Below, piece by piece: positions 11,373 through 24,500 of a stretch of DNA of 64,000 nt. The DNA comes from Cranoglanis bouderius. Taxonomy: Eukaryota > Chordata > Actinopteri > Siluriformes > Cranoglanididae. Made by a program: the position numbers and the translations under genes. Under the pieces are notes generated by a model, which worked only from the letters and a program-made list of their open reading frames with translations, was not told the origin of the DNA and made no database searches. Within the stretch, counting starts at the first letter, position 1. Each line of letters starts with the position of its first letter. The DNA is taken from NCBI GenBank assembly GCA_023630585.1, contig CM042548.1:15386027-15450026 (forward strand), written 5' to 3'.

Positions 11373-11620
11373 AATCTCAGCCTCAGTGGAGTCACATGTT
11401 CTCCTCGTGTCCACGTGGGTTTTCTCCTGGTTCTCCAGTTTCCTCCAACCTCCCAGAAACATGCCGGTAGGTTGATTGGTAACTCTAACTTGCCCCTGGG
11501 TGTAAAAAAGTGTATGAAGGGTGTTCATGATCACTAAGTGATAGATTGACGTCCCATCCAGGGTGTATTCTCGCCTTGCGCCCAGTGTTGAAGAAGATGA
11601 AGGAATGAATAAACGATCTT
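11373..11620 (+). mobile_element. tRNA-derived SINE body, head missing
   Basis: The words 'catgttctcctcgtgtccac', 'ggttttctcctgg', 'gttgattggtaactctaact' and 'tccagggtgtattctcgcct' are the typical body of fish SINEs of this class, read on the plus strand. The tRNA-like head that should precede it is missing, and the gypsy LTR begins there instead. One deletion probably removed both ends. Confidence 0.65.
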
Positions 11621-13119
11621 GAGTCATATGTGGACAGTTACTGAATTTTCCTCCTTTTTTTTATATACTGTATCCAGTTTGTTGCTACACTATTGCTAAT
11701 GAACGAATTAATGATGGTGTAATGTAAATAAGCTGTAACAACAACACACAAGAGTGTCATATGCACAACAAACAACACAATTCATGTGAAAAGTTATGTA
11801 GGTTGAGGTTAAGCTTAAGGTTAGGGGCATGGTTAGCGTTTGTACTATTTATTACACCTTGTATAAAGTCGATGTGGAAAAAATATGCAGTTTCCCAGAA
11901 GGTAAAAATGATCCACACTACTCCACTCCATCCAGTCCTCCAGTCCTTCTCCTCTAGCGAAAGAGTGCAGGATTAATCTCCTCAGCATTCCATCAGCTCG
12001 CGATCGTGGTGATTTGCAGTCATTAAGGAGTGGACATGGATTAGCTGCGTTAAGTCTTGCTGTAGAGAGCGGCTCAGAAAGCCGCCGAGAGTGATGCCGC
12101 GAATGAACACGCCGCTAATTAGATCCGTCTATCTGCACACATCCATCTTCTCCTGCTGAACTCGCTCTGGCCTAATTCTAAATAAAATGCTCTTTATTAT
12201 GCTATCATTCAAATTATTGCCGATGAAATAATGATCCCATCCCGGCAGTGCAAACTTAATTGATTTTTTTTTTTTTTGCCACTTATCGTTTTTTAATTGT
12301 GCTTCTCAGAGAGGATTAGAAGACGTACTGCAGGGTCTTACTGCGCCGTCTTTCATATGGTATATTTGAAAGTTACCAAAAAAAAAAAAAAAAGGCGTCC
12401 ATGCTGTGAGGACTACATATGGATAAACGCTAGGATCTGTTGCTGTCTATCAGGATTGACACACTGAAATAAAACTCTCGCGGACGTCTGACGGGCTCGA
12501 ACAAAAATCTGAGACAAATACGGGCCGTATGTTCTTGAAGGTTCTTGGACAAACATACTGTACGTGTCACACGTGTCTGAAGACGCTTTTAGCAGAACAG
12601 AAACGGAATCACTCATCCACACTGAGCTGGAAATCTCCAGATGTCGGATGACACTCAAGTGCTGTAAACACACACTGCTTTAGTGAAAGTCCTGTCAGGA
12701 GACCAAACGGCCAAAATGACAAATACAGACATTTTTATTTACATTCTCGGTTTAAATTACAGCTGGCTTTATGAATTTCGCTGCTCAAAACATTAATTTC
12801 CATAATATATATTTATATATTTCTTCAAAGTCTATCAAAACATGTTCTACACTTTTTTTCACGTGACTAAACTATATGCAAGATGCATATCATTTTATGG
12901 ACCTTTTTAAAAATATATTTTTGTACTAATTTTAAAATGAGTTTTTAATTAATTAAAATACAAAAATGAATAAGGTAAGTGTTCTTAAAGTGATATTACA
13001 TGTAACAGCACTCTTAGGTTTAAGTACAAACTGACTAACAAACAAAATAACCAACTAACTAGCTAACAAACAAACAAACAAACAAAAAAATAACATCATT
13101 AAACATATTTTTCTATATA
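11621..13119. other. non-coding DNA with a candidate conserved element at 12030-12265
   Basis: The block 12030-12265 is unique, balanced in composition and contains homeodomain-like words 'gctaattagatc' and 'acttaattga' and the run 'attgccgatgaaataatgat'. It looks like a vertebrate conserved non-coding element but this is untested. T and A runs occur at 12268-12279 and 12380-12393. The 86-codon minus frame at 12413-12673 has no recognisable features. Confidence 0.35.
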
Positions 13120-13215
13120 TTTAGCATTTATGGAAGGAGTTTTTAGTGTCAGTGCTTTGTAACTGTCAGAGGTAACAGGCCGAGGTTTTTGTTATTTTTG
13201 TTTTTTGTATTATTA

Positions 13216-13633
13216 ACTTAACTAGTCTGGTCCCTAAACGACTGTTTATATAATGTGCAGGTACTGAAGGCAGAGTTAAGCAAATGTGCAAATTAGGTAT
13301 TTATTTGCGTCAAATCCAAAAATCTTTGTGGATCAAACATGATCCATAGTGTGGGTCAAAGAACAAGAAGGAAACATAAGAAACAGACAATCCATAATCA
13401 AAACAATAACAGATACAAGTTGGACAACGTGAATGGCCAGGAACAGGAAATAAACACACACATACAATGAAAAAGAACAGGAGGGTAAACATAGACAAAC
13501 TAATCAAAGTGCAACACAGAACAGGTGAATACATCAGAGTAACAAAACAATGATAAGACTGGGCAGAGAGAGGACTGAAACCAAAGCACAAGTACATGAA
13601 TTGAGCAAAAATGCAAGCGAGACAAATGCAAAG
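13216..13633. mobile_element. possible solo-LTR-like relic inside HR copy 4
   Basis: This insert is A-rich and low in T on the plus strand, with 'ggcagagttaagcaaa', 'agacaatccataatcaaaac' and 'acaggtgaatacatcagag'. That resembles fish gypsy LTRs read in antisense. No clear termini or target duplication are visible, so the call is weak. Confidence 0.3.
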
Positions 13634-13643
13634 GCAGAGAGAG

Positions 13644-13694
<51 letters not shown>
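13634..13694. repeat. (GA)n microsatellite
   Basis: About 30 GA units with one CG interruption. Confidence 0.95.
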
Positions 13695-13696
<2 letters not shown>

Positions 13697-13935
13697 CCAG
13701 GAACTACCTTGTTTTGCAGCTGTTCCATGGCATTAAATGCAACTATAACTGGATACAAAGTACAGTGTATACTTCATTAATAAATTAAAGAATAGTTAAT
13801 GAATTAATGAAGAAAAGAAAACACTTCAGGATGTATTGTTTTAGGAAAATCATCATCTTTATGGTAGTAACAGTAACAACACTTTGTATCAGACCACATC
13901 ACACCACCATAATTGTTGTTGATAATTTTACTGAA

Positions 13936-14841
13936 CAATTATTAAAATAAAATTTTTAATAAATTGTTTTGGATGGGTTTTTAGGGGGGTAATGGTTCTA
14001 GCTTTCTAAAAGTGTTCTACTTAGAACCTTTTTTTGACAGAAAAACCTTCAGGGGGTACATAGACTTTTTTTTTTTTTTTTTTTAGGCGTCAAAGGGGTT
14101 TTTCTTTTCTTTTTGAGGCTAAACCTTAAATGGTGTTTAATTGAGCATAATACACTATGTAGTGAACATAGAGTATACTGTATAGTAAATAAGAATTAAG
14201 GATTTGGTAAAATAAATATAAAAACTAGCAAAATATCAGTCTTAATTCCAACACATAGATAGGATGGCAATATTTTTGGCTTTTGTTGACCTCAAACATT
14301 GTGTTAAGTCTATTCTTATGCTAACAGTCTATCCTGTTTTCTCACAAATACGATTAAATAAAATCTAAAAGCGGTTCTTAGAGGAGAATGGCAAAACAGG
14401 CGCTTTTCAGCCGCATCCTGTCTGAACACCTAAGAAGAATATCCTGAATATCTGACGCATAAAAGATGAATAAAAGAGTGAGAATATAAATAATTCATTT
14501 TACTGAATGGCAGGTTAAGTGAGGCAGCGATAATGCCCTGACAGTAATGATAACTTTAATTTCCTTTTCTGTTGCTGATATTTGTGTCAAGAAATTACAT
14601 TTCATAAGCTCCTAAGGCCTCGTAATTATGATAGCATTTCAAGAAGAGTGGATTTTTATTTTTTTATTTTTTATTTTTACTTTCTCCTCACCGAGCTTTT
14701 GATCAAAAGAGCCCCAATCCCCAGCCTTTGATAAGCATATTAAAGCATATTACATACACCTGGCTGACTTTGGTACAAAAATAATGATTAGATATTATAA
14801 CAATGACTATTCTTTTTTTTTAAAAAAAAGAGAATAAATTG
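13936..14841. other. AT-rich non-coding DNA
   Basis: T runs occur at 14068-14084 and the (T)nA block at 14655-14680. No gene is seen. The segment 14500-14640 is unique with 'aattatgatagcatttcaag'. Confidence 0.45.
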
Positions 14842-15202
14842 TATTATATCACACTGAGGTTGAATTCTTGAATCTGATTGGTCTTTAACATATAACATTG
14901 GTCTATTTGTCTATATTAATGCGCTCGTTCTAATACATTATCCTTTCTATAGTAACAGCACATACACAGGGATGGTCTACAGTGGGGGAAAAAGTATTTG
15001 ATGATTTTGTATGTTTGCCCACTGACAAAGAAATGATCAGTCTATAATTTTAATGGTAGGTGTATTTGAACAGTGAGAGACAGAATAACAACAAAAAAAC
15101 AAATCCAGAAAAACGCATTTCAAAAAAGTTATAAATTGATTTGCATTTTAATGAGGGAAATAAGTATTTGATCTCCTATCAATCAGCAAGATTTCTGGCT
15201 CC

Positions 15203-15299
15203 CAGGTGTCTTTTACACAGGTAATGAGCTGAGATTAGGAGCACCCTCTTAAAGGGAGTGCTCCTAATCTCAGCTTGTTACCTGTATAAAAGACACCTG
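15203..15299. repeat. 97-bp near-perfect hairpin upstream of the transposase
   Basis: The arms 15203-15244 and 15258-15299 match at 39 of 42 positions as inverted repeats, with a 13-base loop. It sits between the left terminal repeat and the transposase start, and would form a strong stem in RNA or single-stranded DNA. Confidence 0.9.
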
Positions 15300-15341
15300 T
15301 CCACAGAAGCAATCAATCAATCAGATTCCAAACTCTCCACC

Positions 15342-16162
15342 ATGGCCAAGACCAAAGAGCTGTCCAAGGATGTCAGGGACAAGACTGTAGACCTACATAA
15401 GGCTGGAATGGGCTACAAGACCATCGCCAAGCAGCTTGGTGAGAAGGTGACAACAGTTGGTGCGATTATTTGCAAATGGAAGAAACTGTCAGTCTCCCTC
15501 GGTCTGGGGCTCCATGCAAGATCTCACCTCGTGGAGTTTCAATGATCATGAGAACGGTGAGGAATCAGCCCAGAACTACACGAGAGGATCTTGTTAATGA
15601 TCTCAAGGCAGCTGGGACCATAGTCACCAAGAAAACAATTGGTAACACACTATGCCATGAAGGACTGAAATCCTGCAGCGCCCGCAAGGTCCCCCTGCTC
15701 AAGAAAGCACATGTACAGGCCCGTCTGAAGTTTGCCTGAATGATTCAGAGGAGAACTGGGTGAAAGTGTTGTGGTCAGGTGTGGTCAGATCTCTTTGGCA
15801 TCAACTCAACTCGCCGTGTTTGGAGGAGGAGGAATGCTGCCTATGACCCAAAGTCATAACACCATCCCCACCGTCAAACATGGAGGTGGGAACATTATGC
15901 TTTGGGGGTGTTTTTCTGCTAAGGGGACAGAACAACTGCACCACATCAAAGGGACGATGGACGGGGCCATGTACAATCAAATCTTGGGTGAGAACCTCCT
16001 TCACTCAGCCAGGGCATTGAAAATGACCTTAATGACTTGGACAGGATCTGCAAAGAGGAGTGGGACAAAATCCCTCCTGAGATGTGTGCAAACCTGGTGG
16101 CCAACTACAAGAAACGTCTGACCTCTGTGATTGTCAACAAGGGTTTTGCCACCAAGTACTAA
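15342..16162 (+). pseudogene. Tc1-like transposase relic
   Basis: The start at 15342 opens with 'MAKTKELSKDVRDKTVDLHK', a typical Tc1-type helix-turn-helix N terminus. Reading needs frame changes near 15480 and 15735-15790. The part with 'FGGGGMLPM' and 'VKHGGGNIMLWGCFSAKGT' is recognisable in another frame. A deletion near 16020 removes the segment that should hold the second aspartate and the catalytic glutamate, and a short gap near 15785 removes the first aspartate region. The remaining 3' part ends at TAA 16160-16162. Family members have about 340 residues; this copy spans about 270 codons and is dead. Confidence 0.85.
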
Positions 16163-16495
16163 GTCGAAGGGGTCAAATACTTATTTCACTCATTAAAATG
16201 CAAATCAATTATAACTTTTTTGAAATGTGTTTTTCTGGATTTTTTTTGTTGTTATTTTGTCTCTTACTGTTAAAATACACCTACCATTAAAATTATAGAC
16301 TGATCATTTCTTTGTCAGTCGGCAAACGTACAAAATCAGCAGGGGATCAAATACTTTTTTCCCCCACTGTACATCATCTATGACTAATAATAAACTAATT
16401 AACAATGTCTTGTTATTTAACAAAGAAAAATGTATAATCATTGATATGCTGAAGGAGATGTTTATTTATGGAAGGAGTCTCCAGTGTCAGCATGC

Positions 16496-17433
16496 ATTTA
16501 AAACATCATTAACCGGACTCATTATAGTTGCTACGCTCTTCTTGTTGGATAATGAAGTAAAATCAGGCAGGACTGAGCAGAGTAGATGTACAGATCCAGA
16601 ACTCTAGGTCAGGAAGGCGTTGGGGAAAAAAAAGAGTCACATCCAGTCTTGAGAAGCTCTTGTTCTTTTATGTAGCTTATTGCTCTTTCTCGCGGCACCC
16701 ATTTTGCACTTTAATAATATTACAGCGAGAGACGACGAATTAGCACCGTCTAAATATACACGTGCTGTGTGCAGCCTTTAACAAGGTGCTATAAACCCTA
16801 ATCGCAGATTCATCAACACATGCAATAGGTTGCTGATGGTTTGTGCTTCTGTGTGAAGATGACCTTCGCTTTACTCCTTTTCATGCTCCGCTCTGTCTCT
16901 ACCTCGAGGCCAAATTACTTTCCAATACATAAAGGGACAAACGTCACAACAACATTATAAAATAAAAAAAAAAATGCTTTAATTAGTTTTTGCAAAACAG
17001 GTAATGAACTGCCATGACCTTGATGAGAGACGCAGCTAGACACATTTTCCTTTGAAAAAAAACCAAAACAAAATCTTTTATTCTGACACCTAGGACAAAG
17101 TCTGGAACACTAATTTTAAATGAAGGGTTTGATAGCACAAGTCGAGATGTAAATGAATGGTGGCTGGACGGAGGTGTAAAATGGCCACTGAGCCACGAAA
17201 CCACGCTCATTAGCGAGTTTAACTGAACATCACTGACCACTATACGCATTTGAACCACAATTCTTCACTTCTCGGGCACACATGGCATGTTTCTCATGGT
17301 TAAATTGTGCTGCAATCTGGTGTACACCATTTAAGCGTCCATAATTATTGGCATCTTTCATAAAAAAAAAAAGAGCGAATGTACAGTAGTAACATGCATA
17401 ATCATGCTGGAATTATCCATTACTTCTGCCATT
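16496..17433. other. non-coding DNA
   Basis: Unique, moderately AT-rich sequence. Nothing recognisable is present beyond short A runs at 16625-16634, 16960-16975 and 17361-17371. Confidence 0.45.
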
Positions 17434-17769
17434 ATCAATCCATTTTCCATACTGCTTATCCTACACAGGGTCACAGGAAGCCTGGCGCCTATCCAAGGGA
17501 ACTCAGGGGACAAGGCGGGGGACACCCTGGAAAGGGTGACAATTCATTGCAGGGCACAATCGCACACACACTGGACAATTCGGAAATGCCAATCAGTCTA
17601 CAATGCATGTCTTTGGACTGGGTGAGGGAACCGAAGTACCCGGAGGAAACCCTCAAAGCACAGGGAGACAATGTAAACTCTGCACACACAGGGCGGAGGT
17701 GTGATTTGAACCCCCAACCGCAAAGGTGTGAGGCAAACGTGCTAGCCAGTAATCCACCGTGTGCCCCAG
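17434..17769 (-). mobile_element. tRNA-derived SINE, minus strand
   Basis: Read on the minus strand it begins with a tRNA-like head containing an A-box-like 'tggattactgg' and a B-box-like 'ggttcaaatc'. It continues with 'gggtttcctccgggtact', 'cagtccaaagacatgcatt', 'ccagggtgtcccccgcctt' and the tail 'aggataagcagtatggaaaa'. The same ~310-bp unit is found at 35000, 36271 and 40049. Such SINEs are transcribed by RNA polymerase III and moved by LINE enzymes. Confidence 0.8.
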
Positions 17770-19317
17770 TAGCCATTAGAAGATGGGTAAATTGTGGGCC
17801 TACAGAGATGCGCATGGTCAATAATACTCTCATGCTGTGGCATTTAAACGATGTTTGATTGCTATTAAGGGGCCAAATGTGTGCCAAGAATACTGCACCA
17901 ACCAATGTTAAAGCAAGGCAGGTTGGCTCCACTGGTTGGCTCTATACTGTTGACTCTACCGTTGCAGCAGGAATCAAAATTCATCAAACCAACTGATGTT
18001 TCTCACTTTAAGCTCAGATTCCTGTTATTTACTGACAGGATTAGAGCATATAATTCTTCCTATAATCAGGTTGGAGACACTTGGAGAGGATCTCGGACCC
18101 TCATACAACTCTTCTACATCCTGACGGTTGTCATGAAGCATATGAAGTACTCTAAACAAATACTCTAAAGTCTAATTTATGTCACACTTTTAAGGTTTTC
18201 ATTTGACTCAAATTCAAGAGAAACATGATGGTGTAGGATTCAACATGGTTCAGATTTGGGGACTGGGATGGCCGTTTTGTGTCTCTGCAATCGTTTCTGC
18301 ATTCATATGTGCCGAATATTTTGTTGAAAGATTCATCTGTGGTCAAATATTAACCTCCTGGCAGATGCAACCAGGTTTTGAACTAAAAATATCCTGGTAC
18401 TAAGCAGAAGTTATGAACAGTTTTTTAAAAAAGTGACTTAAAAAAACAAACAAAAAAAGCAAAAACAAAAACTCTCTCCAGAAGTTCCAATAGTTTTGCA
18501 ACAACAGAAAAATACTATTGTATTAAAAAAAGCAAACTTATAAGAGTTATATTTAATCATAATAATGACTGTTTAGACATTTCACTGAATTATTGTAAGT
18601 TTCCTGTAGTAGAGTGCCTATAATTTTAGGGTGGACCGTGTACCAATTTCTAATGAATAGACACTTTGTTGCCGTTCCAAAGCCGTTTTTTTTTTTTTGT
18701 GTGTGTGACAGACCCCTTTCTCTTTCCAGCCACTTCGCTATCTAACTGATACCCACACAGCTGCCAGTCAGTGCCTTCTGCACTCCTCATCAAATTCATT
18801 TTAGCCCTGCAACTATCAGCATTACCTTTTAACAAAGCCACACCTGCTGAAAACCACCATGAGGACGTTAACCACCAAGCACCAGAGACATACGGCTGTA
18901 GTAGAGGGGAAAGCCGAGAGGGCCTCAGCCACAGAGAGATAAGAAGTGGTGGAAAAACAAACAGTTATGTAACACTACCTTAAATTATGGCAATGGAAAC
19001 GTTGTCAGTTTTCACGTAAGAGAAAGGACCACATACTCATAAACAAACAAAAAAAAAAGAATAGTGAGAGAGAATAGAAGTGTGTAAATTCAGCCAAGGT
19101 AGGAAAAAAAATATGAAAATAATTCCACCATACAAGGGTTACGGATTAAATTAAATCAAATCAATACATAAAGTTGTGAAATAATAAAGATATATATATA
19201 TATATATATATAAATATAATATATATAAAGAAGGAGGGGTGTTTAATTTTCTACATATATGCGTAAAATATTTGTCCACGTAAAGAGATATTTTTAAAAG
19301 AAATTTCTATGTGAGGA
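17770..19317. other. non-coding DNA
   Basis: Unique sequence with A-rich runs at 18440-18470 and 19048-19058 and a (TA)12 at 19190-19212. Open frames of 60-95 codons lack recognisable features. Confidence 0.45.
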
Positions 19318-19573
19318 GACATTTATAACTTTCATACATTAAATGTAACTAGAAATGGATACAAATTATGCTATGTCATTCTTTAATTAATAACATTTTG
19401 TAATTGTTGACAAATTGCTGTGGTGTAAGAGGAATAAAACACTTCATGACATGCAATTTTCAGGAAAATATTGAACTCTGGGATGGTAAGAGTATCTCTG
19501 CTTCATCCCACCACCCAGTCGTTGATTATTTTCCTATAATCATGTTGAAACCCAAGTGTTTCATTCCCTTACT
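19318..19573 (+). repeat. HR repeat copy 6, 3' half
   Basis: It shows 'cattaaatgtaactagaaat', 'gctgtggtgtaagaggaata', 'aaaacacttcatgac' and the closing 'gttgattattttcctataat' with 'gtgtttcattcccttact'. The 3' stem arms lie at about 19427-19475 and 19520-19572. Confidence 0.8.
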
Positions 19574-20210
19574 TAGAACCTTTAGAACAGAGAATACTGA
19601 GAATGCTGATATTGCACGATTGCGGTTTTAATACGTCCAGTTCTTTCTGCTAATGCATGTGTATCACGTTCATGGTATTGTAGCTGGAGGTGTCCCGAGC
19701 CAACACCACCATCAATGTTTCATCTCCACATTCTCAGAAAAAAAAGTGTTTCTGTTCCATTATTCACAGTTTTGGCCCGTGGATAAAGCAGAGAGCAGCT
19801 TCCATTTATGAACGTGTATGATTTATAGAACCCGTGATGTTCTCACCTCAGTGCTATAAAGTTCACTCCGCCACATTCAGTGAAGACACAGAGAAGAGCA
19901 TTACCATGGGAGGAACCCAGTTTATGTTTCAGATATTCAAACCGGCTTAAAAATTCATGTCATGTAAAGTTGTTCTGAAATGTCTGATCTGAGCAGGCCA
20001 CAGATTTTCGTGTCAAATCTTGGATGTACTGTAGTGTATGACTTTTAAAATCCTAACAGATTATGAAAAGGCTGAGACTCGCATGTGTGGTCTCACTAGT
20101 GCTGTTCAATTGCAGGGAGAAAGAGATTCACTCTGAATCAAACGATTCGACTCTGAATCAAACCTGCCATGTCCTAAATATTAACCTACTGACAGAGATA
20201 TAACCAATAA
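19574..20210. other. non-coding DNA
   Basis: Unique sequence. Near 20125-20165 the word 'ctgaatcaaac' is repeated twice. No gene is seen. Confidence 0.45.

Positions 20211-21465
<1,255 letters not shown>

Positions 21466-21534
<69 letters not shown>
21466..21534. repeat. (TG)n microsatellite
   Basis: About 34 TG units. Confidence 0.95.
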
Positions 21535-21535
<1 letters not shown>

Positions 21536-24500
21536 AGGATCACACCTGGAGTACTTCAGTTCATCTTTCTCGCAGACAGATCTCCCAGGATGCAATTCCA
21601 GCTTCTCACCATCTCCTCACAATGACACGATACATATAACAAGCCGGCCTGAATATCCTTAAGAATGAGAGAAAAAAAAATATATATGCAAGCAAGATAC
21701 TCTAATGGCTCTTCTGCTTGTTCTTGTCTCGAACACAGGGGAGGGATAAAAAATGAGGGGTCAGCGTATAGATGACAGGACAGCGAGAGTGGTGGGGTGG
21801 AGGAGTGAAAGTTGCACGGGAAAAATAAAGAAAGAAATAAGAAACAAATTCCTCATTGTAAAAGAATGACCGCTATCTAATTAGAGGAACGCACGTTTTT
21901 TTGATTAATTCGCCCAAACCGGCATCCAGGACGTGGACCCCCAGTTGTACGCCAGGCAGTAAAGGAAACATCATCATGTGGAAAAAAAGAGGCTGTTAAG
22001 ATGCATGAGGTTGAGGCATTTTTTGCTTAGAGGATTGCTTTTTATTGCTGGCTCATCAACCTGCTCTCACAAAGGATTGTGGGTGATCTCATCGGACCAC
22101 CTTAACACACTCCGGTGGTAAGGAATGCTACGTAAGGAATCACAGCATGCCCCGATGTGTTTAATTTCTTACTTATTGTTGTACTATATCGACCCTATAT
22201 GAAATTGAAAAAAAACCTAGACTTATCGGATCCTAGTGTCTCCAATTTAATGAAAATGAAGTTAATTGTCATTGCGAAGGTCTGCGTCATGCTTTTGATC
22301 TCTTCCATCCCTCAGACGTGAGACGATATCAGTTATTTGCTTTACCTCATTGAAGCAGAAAGGGATTTTTTTTTGTGAGAAAGATCATCAGAGAGGAGGC
22401 CCTTGTGAAAGCATGTGATTTATTTGACTATTTTCACTTGGTCAAGTTCTACTCATCTTAAGTGTTCTTCACAAACGGCTGGACAGGCAAAGGGTCACTG
22501 CTTCACTTCCTTTTCTTTCCTTTCTCTCTGTGAACAAAACTAGGCTTGACGCAAAACCAGAGTGAATGCGTGGGGCATCACGTGGAAAAGAGAAGGCATG
22601 GACGCGAATGGCTGATAAGTTACCCGATCTCTTTCTCGAATTGTTTCTCAGGTCTTCGTTACCTTTGCAGTCGAATCAGATCGGCAGAAAATCAAGGAGC
22701 GCTCGCGGAAAAAAGAAAGAAAGACAGCGCTGACAGTGATTGATGTTTGAGCTCTTTCCCTGATTCGCTGATTAAACCCATCAATCTATATGCAGAAGAG
22801 GTGTCCGATGCAAATAGAGCCAATCAGATGGGACAAAACGGTTTTGTCAGAACGTTATGGAAATAAGAGCTGCCAGTAAAGCCGCCGTTGGTCCAGGGCT
22901 TCTTGTCCAATTGTGGAAAATGCTAGAGGTGCGATGTCCCAAATTAAAGAGATTACATGCTTCTGTTCTTGCTCCCGGCTCGGCGCGCACACAACCAAAT
23001 TGCTTTGCTGTGTCGTTTTGTTTTTTTCCCACAGTGGTCAATGAACAGCGATGCATATGCATGAATGGCCATGGGTTTGTGAGAAATCTGTGGTGTTTAG
23101 TGTTTTCTCTAGGCCTGGCTTGATTTTTCATTTTGTTTTTCACCCCCTTTTAAGGAATTTTCTAGTTTGTTAGAATTTTTTTTTAACAGTTGAATGCACC
23201 TCTGGGAAGAATATAATTTACTTTTCTTTTAAGAAACAATACAAGTTGTAAATAAAAAAAAGTATGAGAACACTACTCAAGGTAGAAGTTGGGAGTGTAG
23301 TGGTGGAAATACTATTCAAACCTTTCTACCTTTAATTTTAATAATAAGCTATTTTCTCTACTGTTAGCTCTAATAAAGTGTGGCAATACCTGGCACTGCT
23401 ATGGAACAATTAACGTAAAAGATTCACTGATTATTTTTATGTCTCGTAGCACAATAGCACAGAATCAGGCTTGAATTTCATTTATTTACACAGCAGAGAC
23501 ATTATAGATACAGTAGTTTACACTTTATGTTTTATCTAACTGGGAAAGATCTATGAACAGCAATTAACAACGGGCCGATGACTTAAGTTTGAAAGAAACG
23601 TCAATGTTTACACAGGAAAATTTACACGTATTCAGAGTCGGGTTATGCACCTGCTTATTTTCTGAGCTGTTCGTTTTGATTACGCAAATCAACTACATGT
23701 AGTTCAAGTCCAATTTTTCTTGAGCAAAAAGTGTCTGAGACAGGGTTGTTCAATAGCTTCCAGACCACCACCCTTAACATTTTCTTGCAGTACTCTGGAG
23801 TTCCATTCTGCCAGTGGAATGGAAATCGACTTATCGGACATTTTCAGTTAGTATAAACAAATGAATTATTCTATCGCCTTAAGTCTGTTATAAGATTAGT
23901 CAGGATACTGTTTGGTTTCTGTGTGTAGAGTATCGTGACTCTGTGTTTAGCTGCTGGCTGCAGGGCGATGTGGAATGGGAGGGGTGTGAGCCCCCAGCTG
24001 GGCAAACAATTTACACCTCACCTCCACAATAACACTGGTACAGAGATAAAACAGACAGCACAACTAAAAATTCTTTAATAGTAAAACACTGTATACAACT
24101 GCCACAATAAAATTATATCATTTAAACCATTTATATCAAAAAAACACTAATGGGAAACTGCAAAGCCCTGAGTGTCTACTTTCATATGAGCCATTAATCA
24201 CTACTGTGGAGTGTGACATCACTAATAAATTCAGTGCTGAACACGGGCACCACCAAAACAGGCGGAAATTCCAGTTTTTGGCCTCCGGTAAAAAGAATTA
24301 AAGGCAAACACTTGCCTTTAAACTTCAAGGATAAACTTCAAGACAAAATCAAGGATAGAAAATACGGACCGGAGATAATGTTAGAAAATCTTTTTTTTTT
24401 CCTTTGATGTGAAATGTAATACTTAACATGTAACATAAAGCAAGAGACAATTCAAAAATGAAAAAAATTAAAATGCTTGTATGATGATATATAAATGAGA

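Larger units (their letters stand above)
13120..13935 (+). repeat. HR repeat copy 4, interrupted
   Basis: The 5' block 'atttatggaaggagt...agtgtcagtgctttgtaact' is at 13125-13165. The purine block, expanded to (GA)n, is at 13634-13694, and the later blocks 'cattaaatgcaactataact' and the 3' stem region run to about 13930. About 420 bp of foreign sequence (13216-13633) sits inside. Confidence 0.65.
14980..16369 (+). mobile_element. Tc1-like DNA transposon, defective, with TA target duplication
   Basis: The ends 'cagtgggggaaaaagtattt' and its complement are perfect for the first bases. The inverted repeats extend about 210 bp with scattered differences. TA flanks both sides (14978-14979 and 16370-16371). 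The 1390-bp length is shorter than an intact copy because of deletions in the transposase. It is nested in HR copy 5. Confidence 0.95.
14842..16495 (+). repeat. HR repeat copy 5, split by a Tc1 element
   Basis: The left part (14842-14979) has the family's 5' end 'ttatatcacactgaggttga', 'aatctgattggtc' and 'gcgctcgttctaatacatta'. The right part (16370-16495) continues with 'tataatcattgatatgctg' and 'tttatggaaggagtctccag'. The family order is kept across the insertion, so the Tc1 element landed in a pre-existing HR repeat. Confidence 0.75.

Noticed and set aside
17700..17769. A tRNA gene on the minus strand
   Set aside because: A-box and B-box-like words are present but no cloverleaf can be completed; the sequence is the head of a SINE.
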